Shown here piece by piece: positions 34,999-46,100 of a stretch of 64,000 bases of DNA (within the stretch, counting starts at the first letter, position 1; each line of letters opens with the position of its first letter). Source of the stretch: Bacteroidota bacterium (GTDB taxonomy: Bacteria; Bacteroidota; Bacteroidia; AKYH767-A; OLB10); NCBI GenBank assembly GCA_016709725.1, contig JADJMG010000008.1:62001-126000 (forward strand), read 5' to 3'. The notes under the pieces were generated by a model that was given only the letters and a program-made list of their open reading frames with translations, was not told where the DNA came from and did no database searches. Made by a program: the position numbers and the translations under genes.

Positions 34999-36180
34999 TC
35001 ATTTAGCAGGAGGGCTTTCCATAATATCATTTGTTGGAGATCGAAAAGTAAAAATTTTCTTTGTGAATTTGTCCTGTATATGTGCTTCTGTAATATTCCA
35101 TATTAGAAATCGAATTTCGCGTAATGATAATTTTGCTTCCAACTCCAAATATTTTTCAATGATTAAAGCTATGAAGCAGATTAATACATGTGAATGTGAT
35201 CGTATTACCTCCTCCTTTCGATGATATATATGTCTTGTTTCTATATCGCTTTTACTCATTCGAAAAGACTGCTCTACTCGGCAAAGATAATAATAGTGCG
35301 AAATGACATTTTCATTTGACAAGCTTGCTTCATTGAAATCTGAGCAATATCCCTTTATTGCCAAAAGAAGCTTTCGTTTTCAATGAATGGTGTGTTTAAT
35401 TCTACTTTTTCTTTGGAAATTTTTTCGCAAATTTTACTATTTTGTTTATAGTTTGTTCGGCTACTGTTCTCTCTGTTTTTTTAATCATTTTATTTAATTA
35501 ATATAGAGCCATTTTGTATCGTTTGTCGAAAAATTCTCAAACTAATTCGCCAAGTAAAGAGGGAAAACGAGCATTTTTCCGTTTTTGCTTTCTAGAACAG
35601 AATGAATTTGTTTCACCAAATCCAAATTGGAATTTGCCAACCTAGCTCCGACAATATAGGAGATGTTTTTAATTGGAGCTCTGTCAATCTTTCTTCCGAC
35701 AACATTGCAGCATAGGTTGCTACGTTTGGCTTAATGTCTTTATGTTCATTCATAAAGTTGTCAAGAACTGGCAGCATTGTTTTCCTTTCAAATGTATTAC
35801 CCGGAAAAACTTCATAGACTAGCGGGAAGCCAGATTGAGTTACCAATAACCATACAACGATTCGAGGTTGTTGAGATTTATTATCTTTTGAGAAACCTGG
35901 TATTCGTAATTCATCAGATTGAAAAGTTTCAAAATAATGTTTAGTTACATCATAGAGCAAAAAATAGAATGTCTCATTAAATTTTTCTATAGCTACTCTA
36001 AAAGCATATTGTTCATTTAAAGAATTTTATTTTAGTGATTTGGGGATATCTTGGTAAACTCGTTGTGAATATGTGATTCCAAAATAATGTGACAGTAATT
36101 CTATTGTTCTTCATTTAGATGCTGGTTCTATGAGTCGAATGATAACTAAATCAAGAAGGAATTAAGACTTGATATACCAC
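34999..36180 (-). pseudogene. Decayed IS1634-type (IS4-like DDE) transposase
   Basis: Fragments in several frames add up to one transposase read right to left. 36180-35960 gives LVIIRLIEPASK, TIELLSHYFGITYSQRVYQDIPK and LNEQYAFRVAIEKFNETFYF. 35960-35613 gives LLYDVTKHYFETFQSDELRIPGFSKDNKS and GFPLVYEVFPGNTFERKTMLPVL, where the first catalytic Asp is in YDVT. 35364-34999 gives YYLCRVEQSFRMSKSDIETRHIYHRKEEVIRSH, the conserved end around the catalytic Glu. Stops and frame changes separate the parts. No intact terminal repeats found. It abuts the decayed FG-GAP gene on one side and the metal island on the other. Confidence 0.82.
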
Positions 36181-36298
36181 ATTCACTTATGCAACTCATT
36201 AAAAATTGCCTAGCAAACTGATGCCTCCATCTGACAAAAGATAAAACTTAATTCGGATTAAAAAAAGCAAGTAGGTTAAAAAAGATTTTTAACTTTCA

Positions 36299-38186
36299 TT
36301 ATTCATCGTAGTTAACCAAATTCAAACTGGTTAAAATGACAATCAATGTGACCCCCACATCAGCAGCAATAGCGAAAACTAAATTGCTGTAACCAGCAAA
36401 AGCAAGGATTATGAAAATAAGTTTAACTGCTATTGCTCCAATGGTGTTGAATTTTATTCTAATTAAAGTTTTTCGACTTAACCGAATTAAAAAAGGAATG
36501 AGGGATAGTTTATCATTCATCAATGCAATGTTTGCCGTTTCTATTGCGGTGTCACTACCGGCTGCACCCATTGCAATGCCAACGGTGCTTTGTGCCAATG
36601 CTGGAGCATCATTAATTCCATCGCCTACCATGGCAACCTTGCCATATTGCTGCAAAAGTTCTTTGATTTTTTCGGCTTTGTTTTCAGGGAGCATGTTGCC
36701 GAATATTTTTTTAATGCCAACTTGCTTTGCTACATAGATTGCCGCTTTTTCACTGTCGCCTGTAAGCATTACGGGTTCAATGTTGAGGGATTCCAAATCT
36801 TTTAACGCAGCTTCACTATCAGGTTTAATTTCATCCATCAAACCTATGACTCCTGCTACACCTTCGCCGAAACTAACTACTACACTTGTTTTACCTTGCG
36901 ATGAAAGTTGCTCCACAATTTTCTCTGCTTCTTTATCTATGTGTTGATGTTCTTTTATAAAATCAAGTTTACCAACATAAATTGTTTCATCCTCACACAC
37001 CAAACATTTTGCTGTAGCCCCTTTCCCCATTATACTTTTGAAACCCTCAGTTTGGTGTGGTTCAAATCCTTCTTTCTTACTAGCATCAACGATTGCCTGA
37101 GCTAGCGGATGTTCGGAAAATATCTCTGCTCCTGCAGTGCAGGCCAAAAGTTCTTCACGGCTTGTTCCGTTCAAAGGAAAAATATCTGAGACAATAGGGT
37201 TTCCAAATGTGATTGTTCGTGTTTTGTCTAATGCAATTGCTTTGATGTTTGCTAATGCTTCCAAATATTTACCACCTTTCACCAATGCACCTTTAGCTGA
37301 AGCGTTACCAATAGCTGCGTAGATAGCCACTGGAGTAGAGATGACCAAGGCACAAGGACAAGCGATTACTAAAAAGTGTTATAGCTTGTTGCAGCCATTG
37401 ATCGAAATCAAGTTTCAAAATAAAAACCGGCACTACAAATAGAAGTAAAGAAAGAACTAACATTGCAGGAGTATAATACTTTGCAAACTGCTGAATGAAT
37501 TTTTGCGTTTCGCTTTTGTTTGCTTGTGCTTCAAATGTGAGCCGAACAATTTTTGAAAAAGTGGTATCAACCGAAAGTTTGGTTGTTTCTATTTCAATGA
37601 AACCATTTTTATTTAGTGTTCCCGCAAAAAGATTATCACCAATTTGCTTGTCTTTTGGAATGGGTTCACCTGTGATGGCAGCTTCATCTACGACGGTTTC
37701 GCCTGAAATTATTTTGCCGTCAAGTGGTATCATTTCACCTGGTTTTACCTGAATGATTGTTCCTACAATAATTTTATCAATGGCAATATTATCATTTTGT
37801 GATTTTACAAAAGCGGTTTTCGGAGCTTTGCTCACTAAATCATCTAAAGCGGCTTTGCTATTGGCAATACCAATATCTTCCAAGCGTTCACCTAATACAT
37901 ATAAAACAACCAATACTGCTGCTTCAGGAAATTCACTTAAATAGAAGGCGCCGATAACAGCAATAAGCATCAGCAAATTGATGTTGCTGAATTGGAGTTT
38001 GAAAATTGCTTTTACACCATTCCACAAAACATTATAACCTATGATTAAAATGAAAGTGGCATAAATGAAAGGTGCATACGGCATAGGAATGTCTATTCCT
38101 ACAATGGAAAGAATTTCCAATGAAACAACTATCGCGATTGCAAATAGAAGGAAGAGGAATTTTTTATCTTTGATTGGTAGTTTCAT
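36299..38186 (-). CDS. Heavy-metal P1B-type ATPase (Zn/Cd/Co-type exporter), one frame break
   Basis: Reconstructed as 628 residues. Inner-membrane pump that exports divalent soft metals using ATP. Visible: TGE loop (AAITGEPIPKDK), membrane metal site TLLVIACPCALVISTP with the CPC motif, HP motif (SEHPLAQAIV), MVGDGINDAPALA hinge. The phosphorylation motif reads ALDKTRTIT, not the textbook DKTGT. The frame breaks inside the sequence before CPC: an A5 run at 37371-37375 (+ strand) has one base too many. Parts read alone are 37305-38186 and 36299-37348. There is no N-terminal HMA domain; the protein starts with a short basic tail. Last gene of the metal island. Confidence 0.9.
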
Positions 38187-38309
38187 TGTTGTGTTCTTTT
38201 TGGCAGAATAGTTTTATGTTGAAGGCAATGACGTACTGTATTTCATTACACTTAAATTCTAATGTTTGTGCACTTAGTATGAGTTTGACATTTTATTCTC
38301 ATTAAGAAT

Positions 38310-39756
38310 TTAATGAGTGACACCAACTCCATAAGGGTCAACTGAAACTTCTGCTTTGAAGTTTGGAACTAATTGTAGTGTAATCATATCAATGGCTGTC
38401 ATATAACCGTTTTTGCCTCCACAAACAGATGAGTGATGCGGCGCTGGACCGCCAGTCGTTACATTACGATTAGAAATATAAACTCTGTTGTTATAATCAT
38501 CCACTGCAATTCCATGTGGTTGATGACCAGTGTACACTGTGCCTACAACTTGCAATGTATTGTAGTCGATAATATATACTGAACCAGTTTTTCCAGGGAA
38601 TGTTACAAAATCATCGGTGCATGAAACAAAGAGATAAGGATGGGTTTGAGAAACTCCCATTTCCTGTGGAAAAACACCTACAGGAATAGATGCAAGTAAA
38701 CTGTCATTCATGGTGCTAACAGCTAAAATTAGATTGGTATTTTGTGCAGTGAGAAAATATTTTGAACCATCAGGACTAAAATGAATTTCGTGAAAGCGAT
38801 GGTTACCGCCAGTGAAATTTTTCGAATTATAATTGGAAATATCATTAACTGGGATTTTCCATATGTTGCTACCAAGTTGTGCTGTTACATAAAGTGTGTC
38901 ATCAGTTATATTCAGCGCAGAACCGTGAGGAGCACTAAACCCAAAATTCCAATTTTGTTTTGTCATGTTCTCCAAATCAACAAAGGAGATGATGCCGGAA
39001 TTGAAATCAACTACATATGCTTTTTTGGAATCGGAAGAAATTGCGAAAGTATTCCAAGAGCCGAAGCCAATATCAACCTGACCAAGTAAAGTATTATTGG
39101 TAGTGCTAAATTTTTGAAAGTAATTTCCTGCAATAAATGAAGCACAATAGAATTGGTTATTAGGAGCAACTTTAACCATGTGAGGAGCTTCTATTTGAGG
39201 AGAATTGCCCGCGTGAACATAACGCATAGTAAGCATTGAGGAAGCATCAAAAACAGCTATTTCATCGCAACCCTGACAGCCAGCATAAAATTTTTTTTCG
39301 CAAAGGGTTATCTGAAAATTTAACAAATCCATTCTTATCAGGTGCACCGTCTTGAATCCAACTTTCCAAAATACTTAGTTCTTCTATTGTAAGAAATGTT
39401 CCGTTAACAGGCATGGTTGGTTGTAATTGAAGATAAGGAAGAAGCGAATCGTGATTAGTGTAATATATGATCAAGCTAAAATCAGGACGGTAGGGTATAA
39501 CGGCTGAACCACCACTACCCCCTTCAAATAATTTTTCCCACGTGCTTAAATCAAGGCCACCTGCCCCTAAATGACTTTGCGTATTATGGCAACCTGCAGT
39601 AGCACATTTATTAATAACGATATTAGCAATATTAGCAGGATAATTAGTTTCAGGGACGGGTTCGGGCATTTCGTATTTGTCGTAGTGACACGAAATAAAA
39701 TTAACTACAACAACAAATAATATTGCTGCAGCAATCACTATCGAAATTTTTTTCAT
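38310..39756 (-). CDS. Lipoprotein with c-type cytochrome-like domain and YVTN-type beta-propeller (one frame break)
   Basis: Reconstructed as 481 residues. The lipobox VNFISC places the protein at the membrane. Residues about 45-150 carry one heme-binding C-x-x-C-H (KCATAGCHN), a distant Met-containing segment (LQPTMPVNGTFLT) and ILESWIQDGAPDKNG, the pattern of planctomycete-type cytochrome c domains. The frame breaks in an A8 tract (39291-39298), one base too many. The rest is a seven-blade-like propeller (AYVVDFNSGIISFVDLENM, TGSVYIIDYNTLQVVGTVYTGHQPHGIAVDDYNNRVYISNR). Pieces alone: 39262-39756 and 38310-39347. Sits inside the metal-efflux island; electron carrier or sensor is inference. 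Confidence 0.78.
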
Positions 39757-39771
39757 AACATTTATTTTAAA

Positions 39772-40227
39772 TTATTCTGTAACAGGAACAGTCAAAACTA
39801 ATTGACCTGATGATTGAGAAAGAACATACGGAATACCGCCTTTTACAGGTGCTGATACGGTCGTATCATAAGCTGTCATGTAAATATAGTATTTGCCAGG
39901 CTTTAGATTTGCAATTTCAATGCTATTTTGAGTTGTGTCAGCAATAATATCCAAATCGTAAGCGGATGGATTTGCTCCTGGAAAGTCTTGCGAATTGAAT
40001 TTGACATATGCATGGTAAGGTCTAGTCAATTTACTATGATGCTTTGGAAATGCAATAATTGTGGTGCTACCTCCTGTTCCAGCATATTGACACGAGCCAT
40101 CATCTTCTTCGGCATCAGAATCGTATTTAATAGATATAGGGTCTGTACAACCCTTTTTCTTTTTGCAAGATGAAACAAAAGCAGTAATAAACACGGATAC
40201 TATGATAATTAAAATTGATTTTTTCAT
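39772..40227 (-). CDS. Lipoprotein of unknown function
   Basis: 151 residues with lipobox FVSSC (Cys21) followed by a lysine-rich stretch. A short GCTDPISIKYDSDAEEDDGSC motif resembles the CTDPxAxNYxxxAxxDDGSC repeat of Bacteroidota surface proteins. The rest is a beta-sandwich-like domain (HAYVKFNSQDFPG, IANLKPGKYYIYMTAYD). It lies 15 bases from the cytochrome/propeller gene on the same strand and belongs to the same probable operon. Binding of a metal or transient surface role cannot be decided. Confidence 0.65.
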   Translation of the reverse strand: MKKSILIIIVSVFITAFVSSCKKKKGCTDPISIKYDSDAEEDDGSCQYAGTGGSTTIIAFPKHHSKLTRPYHAYVKFNSQDFPGANPSAYDLDIIADTTQNSIEIANLKPGKYYIYMTAYDTTVSAPVKGGIPYVLSQSSGQLVLTVPVTE

Positions 40228-40278
40228 TATAATTTTGAATTAAATTAGTACTAATTGTTTTAGATTTTGGGAATATTA

Positions 40279-40536
40279 TTAATGATTGTGTCCTTCGTGA
40301 TCGTCATGAGTTGTATCATCAGCAGCATGGTCATGCCCTGAATGACTTTCGTATTTTGTTGAATCATGTGCATGTGCATTTTCATCTTTACTTTCAGAAT
40401 CATAATTATGTAAGTCTCCTTCTGAATGTGTTTCATCAATTGTTTTAACTTCTGCTTTTTTCTTTTCGCTTTGGCAAGCAGTTAAACCAAATAATAATGC
40501 TGCGAATAGCATAACTATTGTTTTGATTTTTTTCAT
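40279..40536 (-). CDS. Small His/Asp-rich lipoprotein, likely metal-binding
   Basis: 85 residues with lipobox GLTAC (Cys21). The mature part is almost only Asp, Glu, His and Ser, with HAHDSTKYESHSGHDH and DDTTHDDHEGHNH at the end: 12 His in the last 35 residues. Such tails bind Zn, Ni, Co or Cu. Placed 63 bases downstream of the CzcB-like adaptor gene, which has a comparable His-rich insertion, so a role as periplasmic metal buffer for the efflux system is a reasonable inference. Confidence 0.75.
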   Translation of the reverse strand: MKKIKTIVMLFAALLFGLTACQSEKKKAEVKTIDETHSEGDLHNYDSESKDENAHAHDSTKYESHSGHDHAADDTTHDDHEGHNH

Positions 40537-40599
40537 GATATTATTTTAATTATTGATTATTGCTTATTGATTATTGATTATTTTAATTAACTGAATTCA

Positions 40600-41955
40600 T
40601 TAATGTGAATGTCCTTCTCCTTTGTTACTCATTTTAGCAAGCACAAAAAATGCTCCCTGTGTTACTACTTTGCTGTTGGCTGGAATGTCTTTTAGTAAAG
40701 TAATTTCAGTGTAGCCCACATCAGTTGTTCCTTTGCGCACAGGAATTTTTTCAAAGGTTGTTCCTTCTTCTTCATGGTGTTCGCCTTCTTTGTGTTCATC
40801 TTTTGCTGCTTCGCTGTGTTCATGTCCGTGTTCATCATGTTTGTGTTCGGCTGTTTCGCCTTCACCATGTTCGTGATGTTCTTCTTCAGTGTGTGCATCT
40901 GTCACGATAAAAATAAATTCCTGCCCTTCATGGCTTACAATTGAATTTGTGGGTACTGCATCTAGTGTTGCATTTTCCAAACTCACTAAGGCAGTGATGC
41001 TCATGCCATCAATTAATCCCTGTTTATTACCTTTTACCATTGCATGTATTGCTATTGCCTTTGTATTTTGTTCAAAGGTGTTGCTAATAGCATAAACATC
41101 TGCATCGTATTCTTTACCTGGATTATTGGTAAGTGTGAAATGTATGGTTTGCCCTACTTTAAGTTTTGACAAATCTTTTTCATACACATACAAATCCAAA
41201 TGCAGTTGGCTGTTGTCAACAATGGTAGCAATGGGATTGTTGGCATCAACATAGCTGCCAATATTTACCATTACATTGCTTACTGCCCCACTTATAGGGC
41301 TTGTAATGTTCACGATTGACTGAATGGTTTCGCTTGTGAGTGATGCGGTATTGATTCCAACGGATTCCAATTGCTTTTGCAAACTCGCTTTACGTGCTTT
41401 GAATGTTTTTAATTCGGATTCGCTTGTCTGTAAAGTTTTTAAAGCCGTTGCGTTTCCTTGCTGCAATTCTTTTTGTCGTGCAAATTCCAATTGTGCGAAA
41501 TCTGCTTTAGCTGAAACGGAGATAAATTCTTCCTGCATGATGATGAAAGAATTGTTGGCAATAGTTGCTATGGTTTGTCCTTTGCTAACGGTGTTACCTG
41601 TTTGTACTAAAATGGATTTAATTACACCTCCTAATGATGCGGTTGCTGTGGCCATGTTTTGATTAGGCACTTTCAACAATCCGTTTGCTTTGAGTGAAGC
41701 CGTGAGTTGTTTTTTCTCTATGCTGCCAAACTCAATCTTTATGGATTTCATCTGTTCGTCTGTAAGCGTTGCAGTGTTAGCGTTTTCATGTTCGTCATGG
41801 TGCTCTTCGCCATGTTCACCATCTTCTGCTTTAGTTTCGGATTTACTACTGCAAGATGATATAGTGAATATGCCATAAGCGATTGCCAAAATAAATATTG
41901 TTTTAATTGTTGGTGGCTTCATTATGCTGAATTTATTTATGATTTTCTTTTTCAT
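40600..41955 (-). CDS. CzcB/CusB-type periplasmic adaptor lipoprotein of RND metal efflux
   Basis: 451 residues. Membrane fusion subunit that bridges the CzcA-type pump and the outer-membrane channel. A lipobox (FTISSC, Cys35 if started at the first Met) precedes a His-rich lead (GEHGEEHHDEHEN). Then come the barrel-sandwich hybrid halves (GVIKSILVQTGNTVSKGQTIATIAN and TSPISGAVSNVMVNIGSYVDAN) around a coiled coil (about 150-215). Near the C-terminus, between beta domains, is a long His/Glu insertion (residues about 365-410, HHEHGEGETAEHKHDEHGHEH). Starts 12 bases after the TolC-like gene in the same operon. Confidence 0.9.
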   Translation of the reverse strand: MKKKIINKFSIMKPPTIKTIFILAIAYGIFTISSCSSKSETKAEDGEHGEEHHDEHENANTATLTDEQMKSIKIEFGSIEKKQLTASLKANGLLKVPNQNMATATASLGGVIKSILVQTGNTVSKGQTIATIANNSFIIMQEEFISVSAKADFAQLEFARQKELQQGNATALKTLQTSESELKTFKARKASLQKQLESVGINTASLTSETIQSIVNITSPISGAVSNVMVNIGSYVDANNPIATIVDNSQLHLDLYVYEKDLSKLKVGQTIHFTLTNNPGKEYDADVYAISNTFEQNTKAIAIHAMVKGNKQGLIDGMSITALVSLENATLDAVPTNSIVSHEGQEFIFIVTDAHTEEEHHEHGEGETAEHKHDEHGHEHSEAAKDEHKEGEHHEEEGTTFEKIPVRKGTTDVGYTEITLLKDIPANSKVVTQGAFFVLAKMSNKGEGHSH

Positions 41956-41966
41956 TTTATTAGAAT

Positions 41967-43127
41967 TTATTTATTGATTAATAAATTGATGTTGATAATG
42001 GATTGATTAATTTGATTGATGGATTGCAAATATTTTAACTGCACATCGGTAGCGGTTTGCAAGGCGCTTACATATTCAATATATCCGATTTCACCACTGC
42101 GGAAACCAAGCGTTGCTGTATTTGTAATTGTTTCGGCATTTTTTACAGATGATACTTTATAAAGGTTGTACTTTTCCAAATAAAGCGTATATTGCTGAAA
42201 AGCATTTTGCAATTGATTTTGCAAAAGCAATTTGCTGTTGTCTGCTTCTTTTTGCAATGACTGCTGCTGCAATTTGAGCGATTTAACTTTTGCTGTGTTG
42301 CTGAAAAAGGTAAGCGGAATATTTAATCCGACATTATAACCTGTGAATCTTTCGGATGAACCGAAGTAAACATCGTTATTGTTCACATTTTGAAAACCAA
42401 TGATTGATTGATTGAAGTAACCTACATTAAAGTCAGGAAGCGTTTGAGCGGTTTCCAACTTTTTATTTTTCTCTGCAATGACTGCCTGTTGATACAACAT
42501 TTGCAAAGAAGGGTTTTGCATAATTGCCGATGTATCTAAAGTTGCTGTTAATGTGATGGGTTCAAATACAGTGCTTACTTCAAAATTTTCGCTGCTGTTC
42601 ATCAGTGTTTTTAATGAGTTATAACTTGCAGCGTATTCGGCTTCTGCTTGTTTAAATAGCAATGTAATTTCATTGCGCTTTGTTTCAGCAGTTGTTTTTT
42701 CCAAGAGGTTTGTTTCGCCTGTGTTATAGCGCAATGTTGCAACAGTTACAAAATTGTCATACAAACTATCCAACTGTTTTAATTTAACTTTTGCATTTTG
42801 CAAATACTGCAATTGATAGTAAAGTAATTGCACCTGTGCTCTTATTTCGTTAGAAGTTGCCTGTTGTTTTAACTCGCTGTTTTTATATTCGGCTTTGTAT
42901 AATCCTGAACGCGCACTGAAATAAGTGGGGAAAGGAATATTTTGTGCAATCTGAAAACTGTTGTCTTTATTAATGCTGTTGAACTGCCCATACTGATAAT
43001 TGAGTTCGGTCTTGGGTAATTCAAAAAATGAATTTTTAAGTTTCGAATAAGATTGAACATTGAGTTGCGATGCCTGGATTTGCAAATTGTTTTTTAATGC
43101 AGTGCCTATTGCATCTTCAACTGTCAA
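41967..43127 (-). CDS. TolC/OEP-type outer-membrane efflux channel, apparently the C-terminal part of a CzcA-TolC fusion
   Basis: 386 residues with the outer-membrane efflux protein pattern: two repeats of coiled-coil hairpin plus strands (VEDAIGTALKNNLQIQASQ, LRYNTGETNLLEKTTAETKRNE, GYNVGLNIPLTFFSNTAK, LGFRSGEIGYIEYVSAL). Any start (TTG at 43127) lacks a signal peptide. The frame is continuous with czcA upstream, separated only by the TAA at 43134-43136; reading through would give a 1,448-residue protein, the size of the CzcA-TolC fusions known from Bacteroidota. The needed signal sequence lies in the last 25 codons of the czcA frame. Confidence 0.85.
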   Translation of the reverse strand: MTVEDAIGTALKNNLQIQASQLNVQSYSKLKNSFFELPKTELNYQYGQFNSINKDNSFQIAQNIPFPTYFSARSGLYKAEYKNSELKQQATSNEIRAQVQLLYYQLQYLQNAKVKLKQLDSLYDNFVTVATLRYNTGETNLLEKTTAETKRNEITLLFKQAEAEYAASYNSLKTLMNSSENFEVSTVFEPITLTATLDTSAIMQNPSLQMLYQQAVIAEKNKKLETAQTLPDFNVGYFNQSIIGFQNVNNNDVYFGSSERFTGYNVGLNIPLTFFSNTAKVKSLKLQQQSLQKEADNSKLLLQNQLQNAFQQYTLYLEKYNLYKVSSVKNAETITNTATLGFRSGEIGYIEYVSALQTATDVQLKYLQSINQINQSIININLLINK

Positions 43128-43133
43128 TAATTT

Positions 43134-46100
43134 TTACGTTTGAGCATCTGCACTGGTAAACCCAAAAACACACAACACTAAAATTGTTGCTACAATATTT
43201 GGTTTTAATTTTGTTTTTGCTGAAAACAAAAGATAGAGCAGAGGCAAAACAAACAGTGTTAAGAATGTTGCAGTGATTAATCCACCAATTACGACAGTTG
43301 CCAAAGGTTTTTGAACTTCGGCTCCTGCACCATGCGAAAGCGCCATTGGTAAAAATCCAAGTGATGCAACCGTTGCTGTCATTAACACAGGTCGTAAACG
43401 GATTTTTGTCCCTTCAATAACTCGTTGTAAGATGCCTGTCATGCCGTCTTTTTCTAATTGATTAAATGTACCCACAAGAACAATTCCGTTTAAAACTGCT
43501 ACACCAAAAAGTGCAATGAACCCAACACCAGCTGAAATACTGAAAGGCATATCACGTAACAACAATGCAAATACTCCCCCTATTGCCGCCATTGGAATGG
43601 CAGTGAAAATAAGTGTGGCTTGCCTTATAGATGTGAAAGTGAAATATAGCAACATAAAAATAAGAGCCAATGCAACCGGTACAGCAATCATTAATCTTGC
43701 TGAAGCAGCTTGCAAATTTTCAAAAGTTCCACCGTAAGTATAATAATAACCTTCGGGAAGTTTTGCCTTTTCACCTAATTGTTTTTGAATATCCTCAACC
43801 ACACTTGCTACATCTCTGCCTTTTACATTGAAGCCAACTACAATTCTGCGCTTACCGTCTTCACGGCTAATTTGGGCGGGGCCTAATTCCAGTTTTACTT
43901 CTGCGACTTGCGATAATGGAATTTGTGTTCCATTTGCAGTTGGAATATACAAGTGGCTTACGTCATCAATATTGTTGCGGTGTGTGCTGTCGAGGCGAAC
44001 TACCAAATCAAATTTTCTTTCGTTTTCAAACACAACTCCTGCGCTGCCTCCTGCAAATGCAGTGCTTACAATGTGGTTGATATCGTCAATGTTCAAACCA
44101 TAGTTCGCAATTTGCGAACGATTATATTTGATAACGATTTGCGGAAGTCCGGCAACCCGTTCAACACTTGGTTCGGTGGCACCTTCTACATTTTGAACAA
44201 TTGCGTTTACCTTATTGGCATAGTTTAATAACGTATCCATGTTTTCGCCAAATATTTTTACTGCAACATCCTGTCGAATACCTGTCATCAATTCATTAAA
44301 TCGCATTTGTATGGGTTGACTTTTTTCAAAGAAAACACCGGGGATAACTTCCAATTTTTCATAGATTTCATCTGCCAAATCATCATAAGAAATATCGCGC
44401 TTCCATTCGCTTTGCGGTTTTAGAATTATCATCATATCGGATGCTTCGGGAGGCATGGGATCTGTTGGAACTTCGGCACTTCCCGTTTTTCCGACAACCA
44501 TTTTGACCTCATCAAATCCCTTTATTATCCGTGAAGCTTGCATAGAGGTTTCAATACTTTGTGACAAGGACGTTCCTTGTGATAAAATGCAATGAAAAGC
44601 AAAATCCCCTTCTTGCAATGTTGGTATAAATTCACCACCCATTCTTGAAAAAATAAAAACAGATATCACGAATACTACCACTGTCGCAGTTACAATTACT
44701 TTTTTTAAACGGATTGCTTTTTCTAAAAGCGGAGCATAAATATGTTGAAAAAAGTTCATCATTCGATCACTAAAAGTTTGCTTGTATGAAATGGTTTTAG
44801 GTAAAAACGCTGCACACATCATTGGAATATAAGTGAGCGATAAAATCAATGCTCCGAAAATGGCAAAACCTACAGTTTGAGCCATCGGACTAAACATTTT
44901 TCCTTCAATGCCAATTAATGTAAGTATAGGAATATAAACGATAAGGATAATGATTTCCCCAAACGCTGCACTAGTCCGGATTTTAGATGCTGATTTAAAA
45001 ACTTCGTCGTCCATTTCTTGTTGTGAAAGTTTGCCAATTGTTTTTCGCAAACCCAAATGATGTAAAGTAGCTTCTACAATAATTACTGCACCATCCACAA
45101 TCAAACCAAAGTCAATTGCTCCTAAGCTCATGAGATTTGCACTTACGCCAAACACATTCATCATTCCCAAAGCAAATAACATAGATAAAGGTATTGCTGA
45201 TGCAACAATCAAACCTGCCCTAAAATTTCCAAGAAATAAAACCAAGACAAAAATTACAATCAATGCACCTTCAATTAAATTTTTTTCAACAGTGCTGATT
45301 GCCCTGCCTACCAATTCGGTTCTGTCAAGATAAGGTTCAATGACAACATCAACTGGCAAAGACTTTTGAATGGTTGTCATTTTTGCTTTCACACGGTTTA
45401 CAACATCAGCACTATTTGCACCTTTGAGCATCATTACCACTCCTCCTACTGCATCCACCTCGCCATTGTAGGTAAGGGCTCCATAACGAACGGCACTTCC
45501 TAAACGTACTTCAGCTACATCTTTAATTAAGATTGGAATCCCATTTGGATTATTTTTTACCGCAATGCTTTTTATATCATCAAATGACCCAATCAAGCCA
45601 ACACCACGAATGAAATAGGCGTTTGGCTTCTTGTCAATGTAAGCACCACCTGTGTTCTCATTATTTTTTTCTAAAGCGGTAAAAATTTCAGGAATTGTAA
45701 TTCCCATTGCAATCATTCGATCGGGATTAACAGCAACTTCGTATTGCTTGAGTTGGCCTCCGAAGCTGTTAACCTCCGCTATACCTGGCGTACCATATAG
45801 TTGTCGCGCAACAATCCAATCTTGCATGGTACGTAAGTCCATCGCAGTATATTTTTCCTCACTTCCTTTCTTCGGGTGAATAATGTATTGATATACTTCC
45901 CCTAATCCCGTGCTGACTGGAGCTAGCTCGGGTGTTCCAATTCCCTGAGGAATTTTTTCTTCAGCTTCTTTTAATTTTTCATTGATAAGTTGTCGTGCAA
46001 AGTAGATGTTCACTTTGTCGTCAAACACAACCGTTATTACAGAAAGCCCGAAACGAGAAATACTTCGTAATTCAACCAAGTCAGGAAGGTTAGCAATGCT

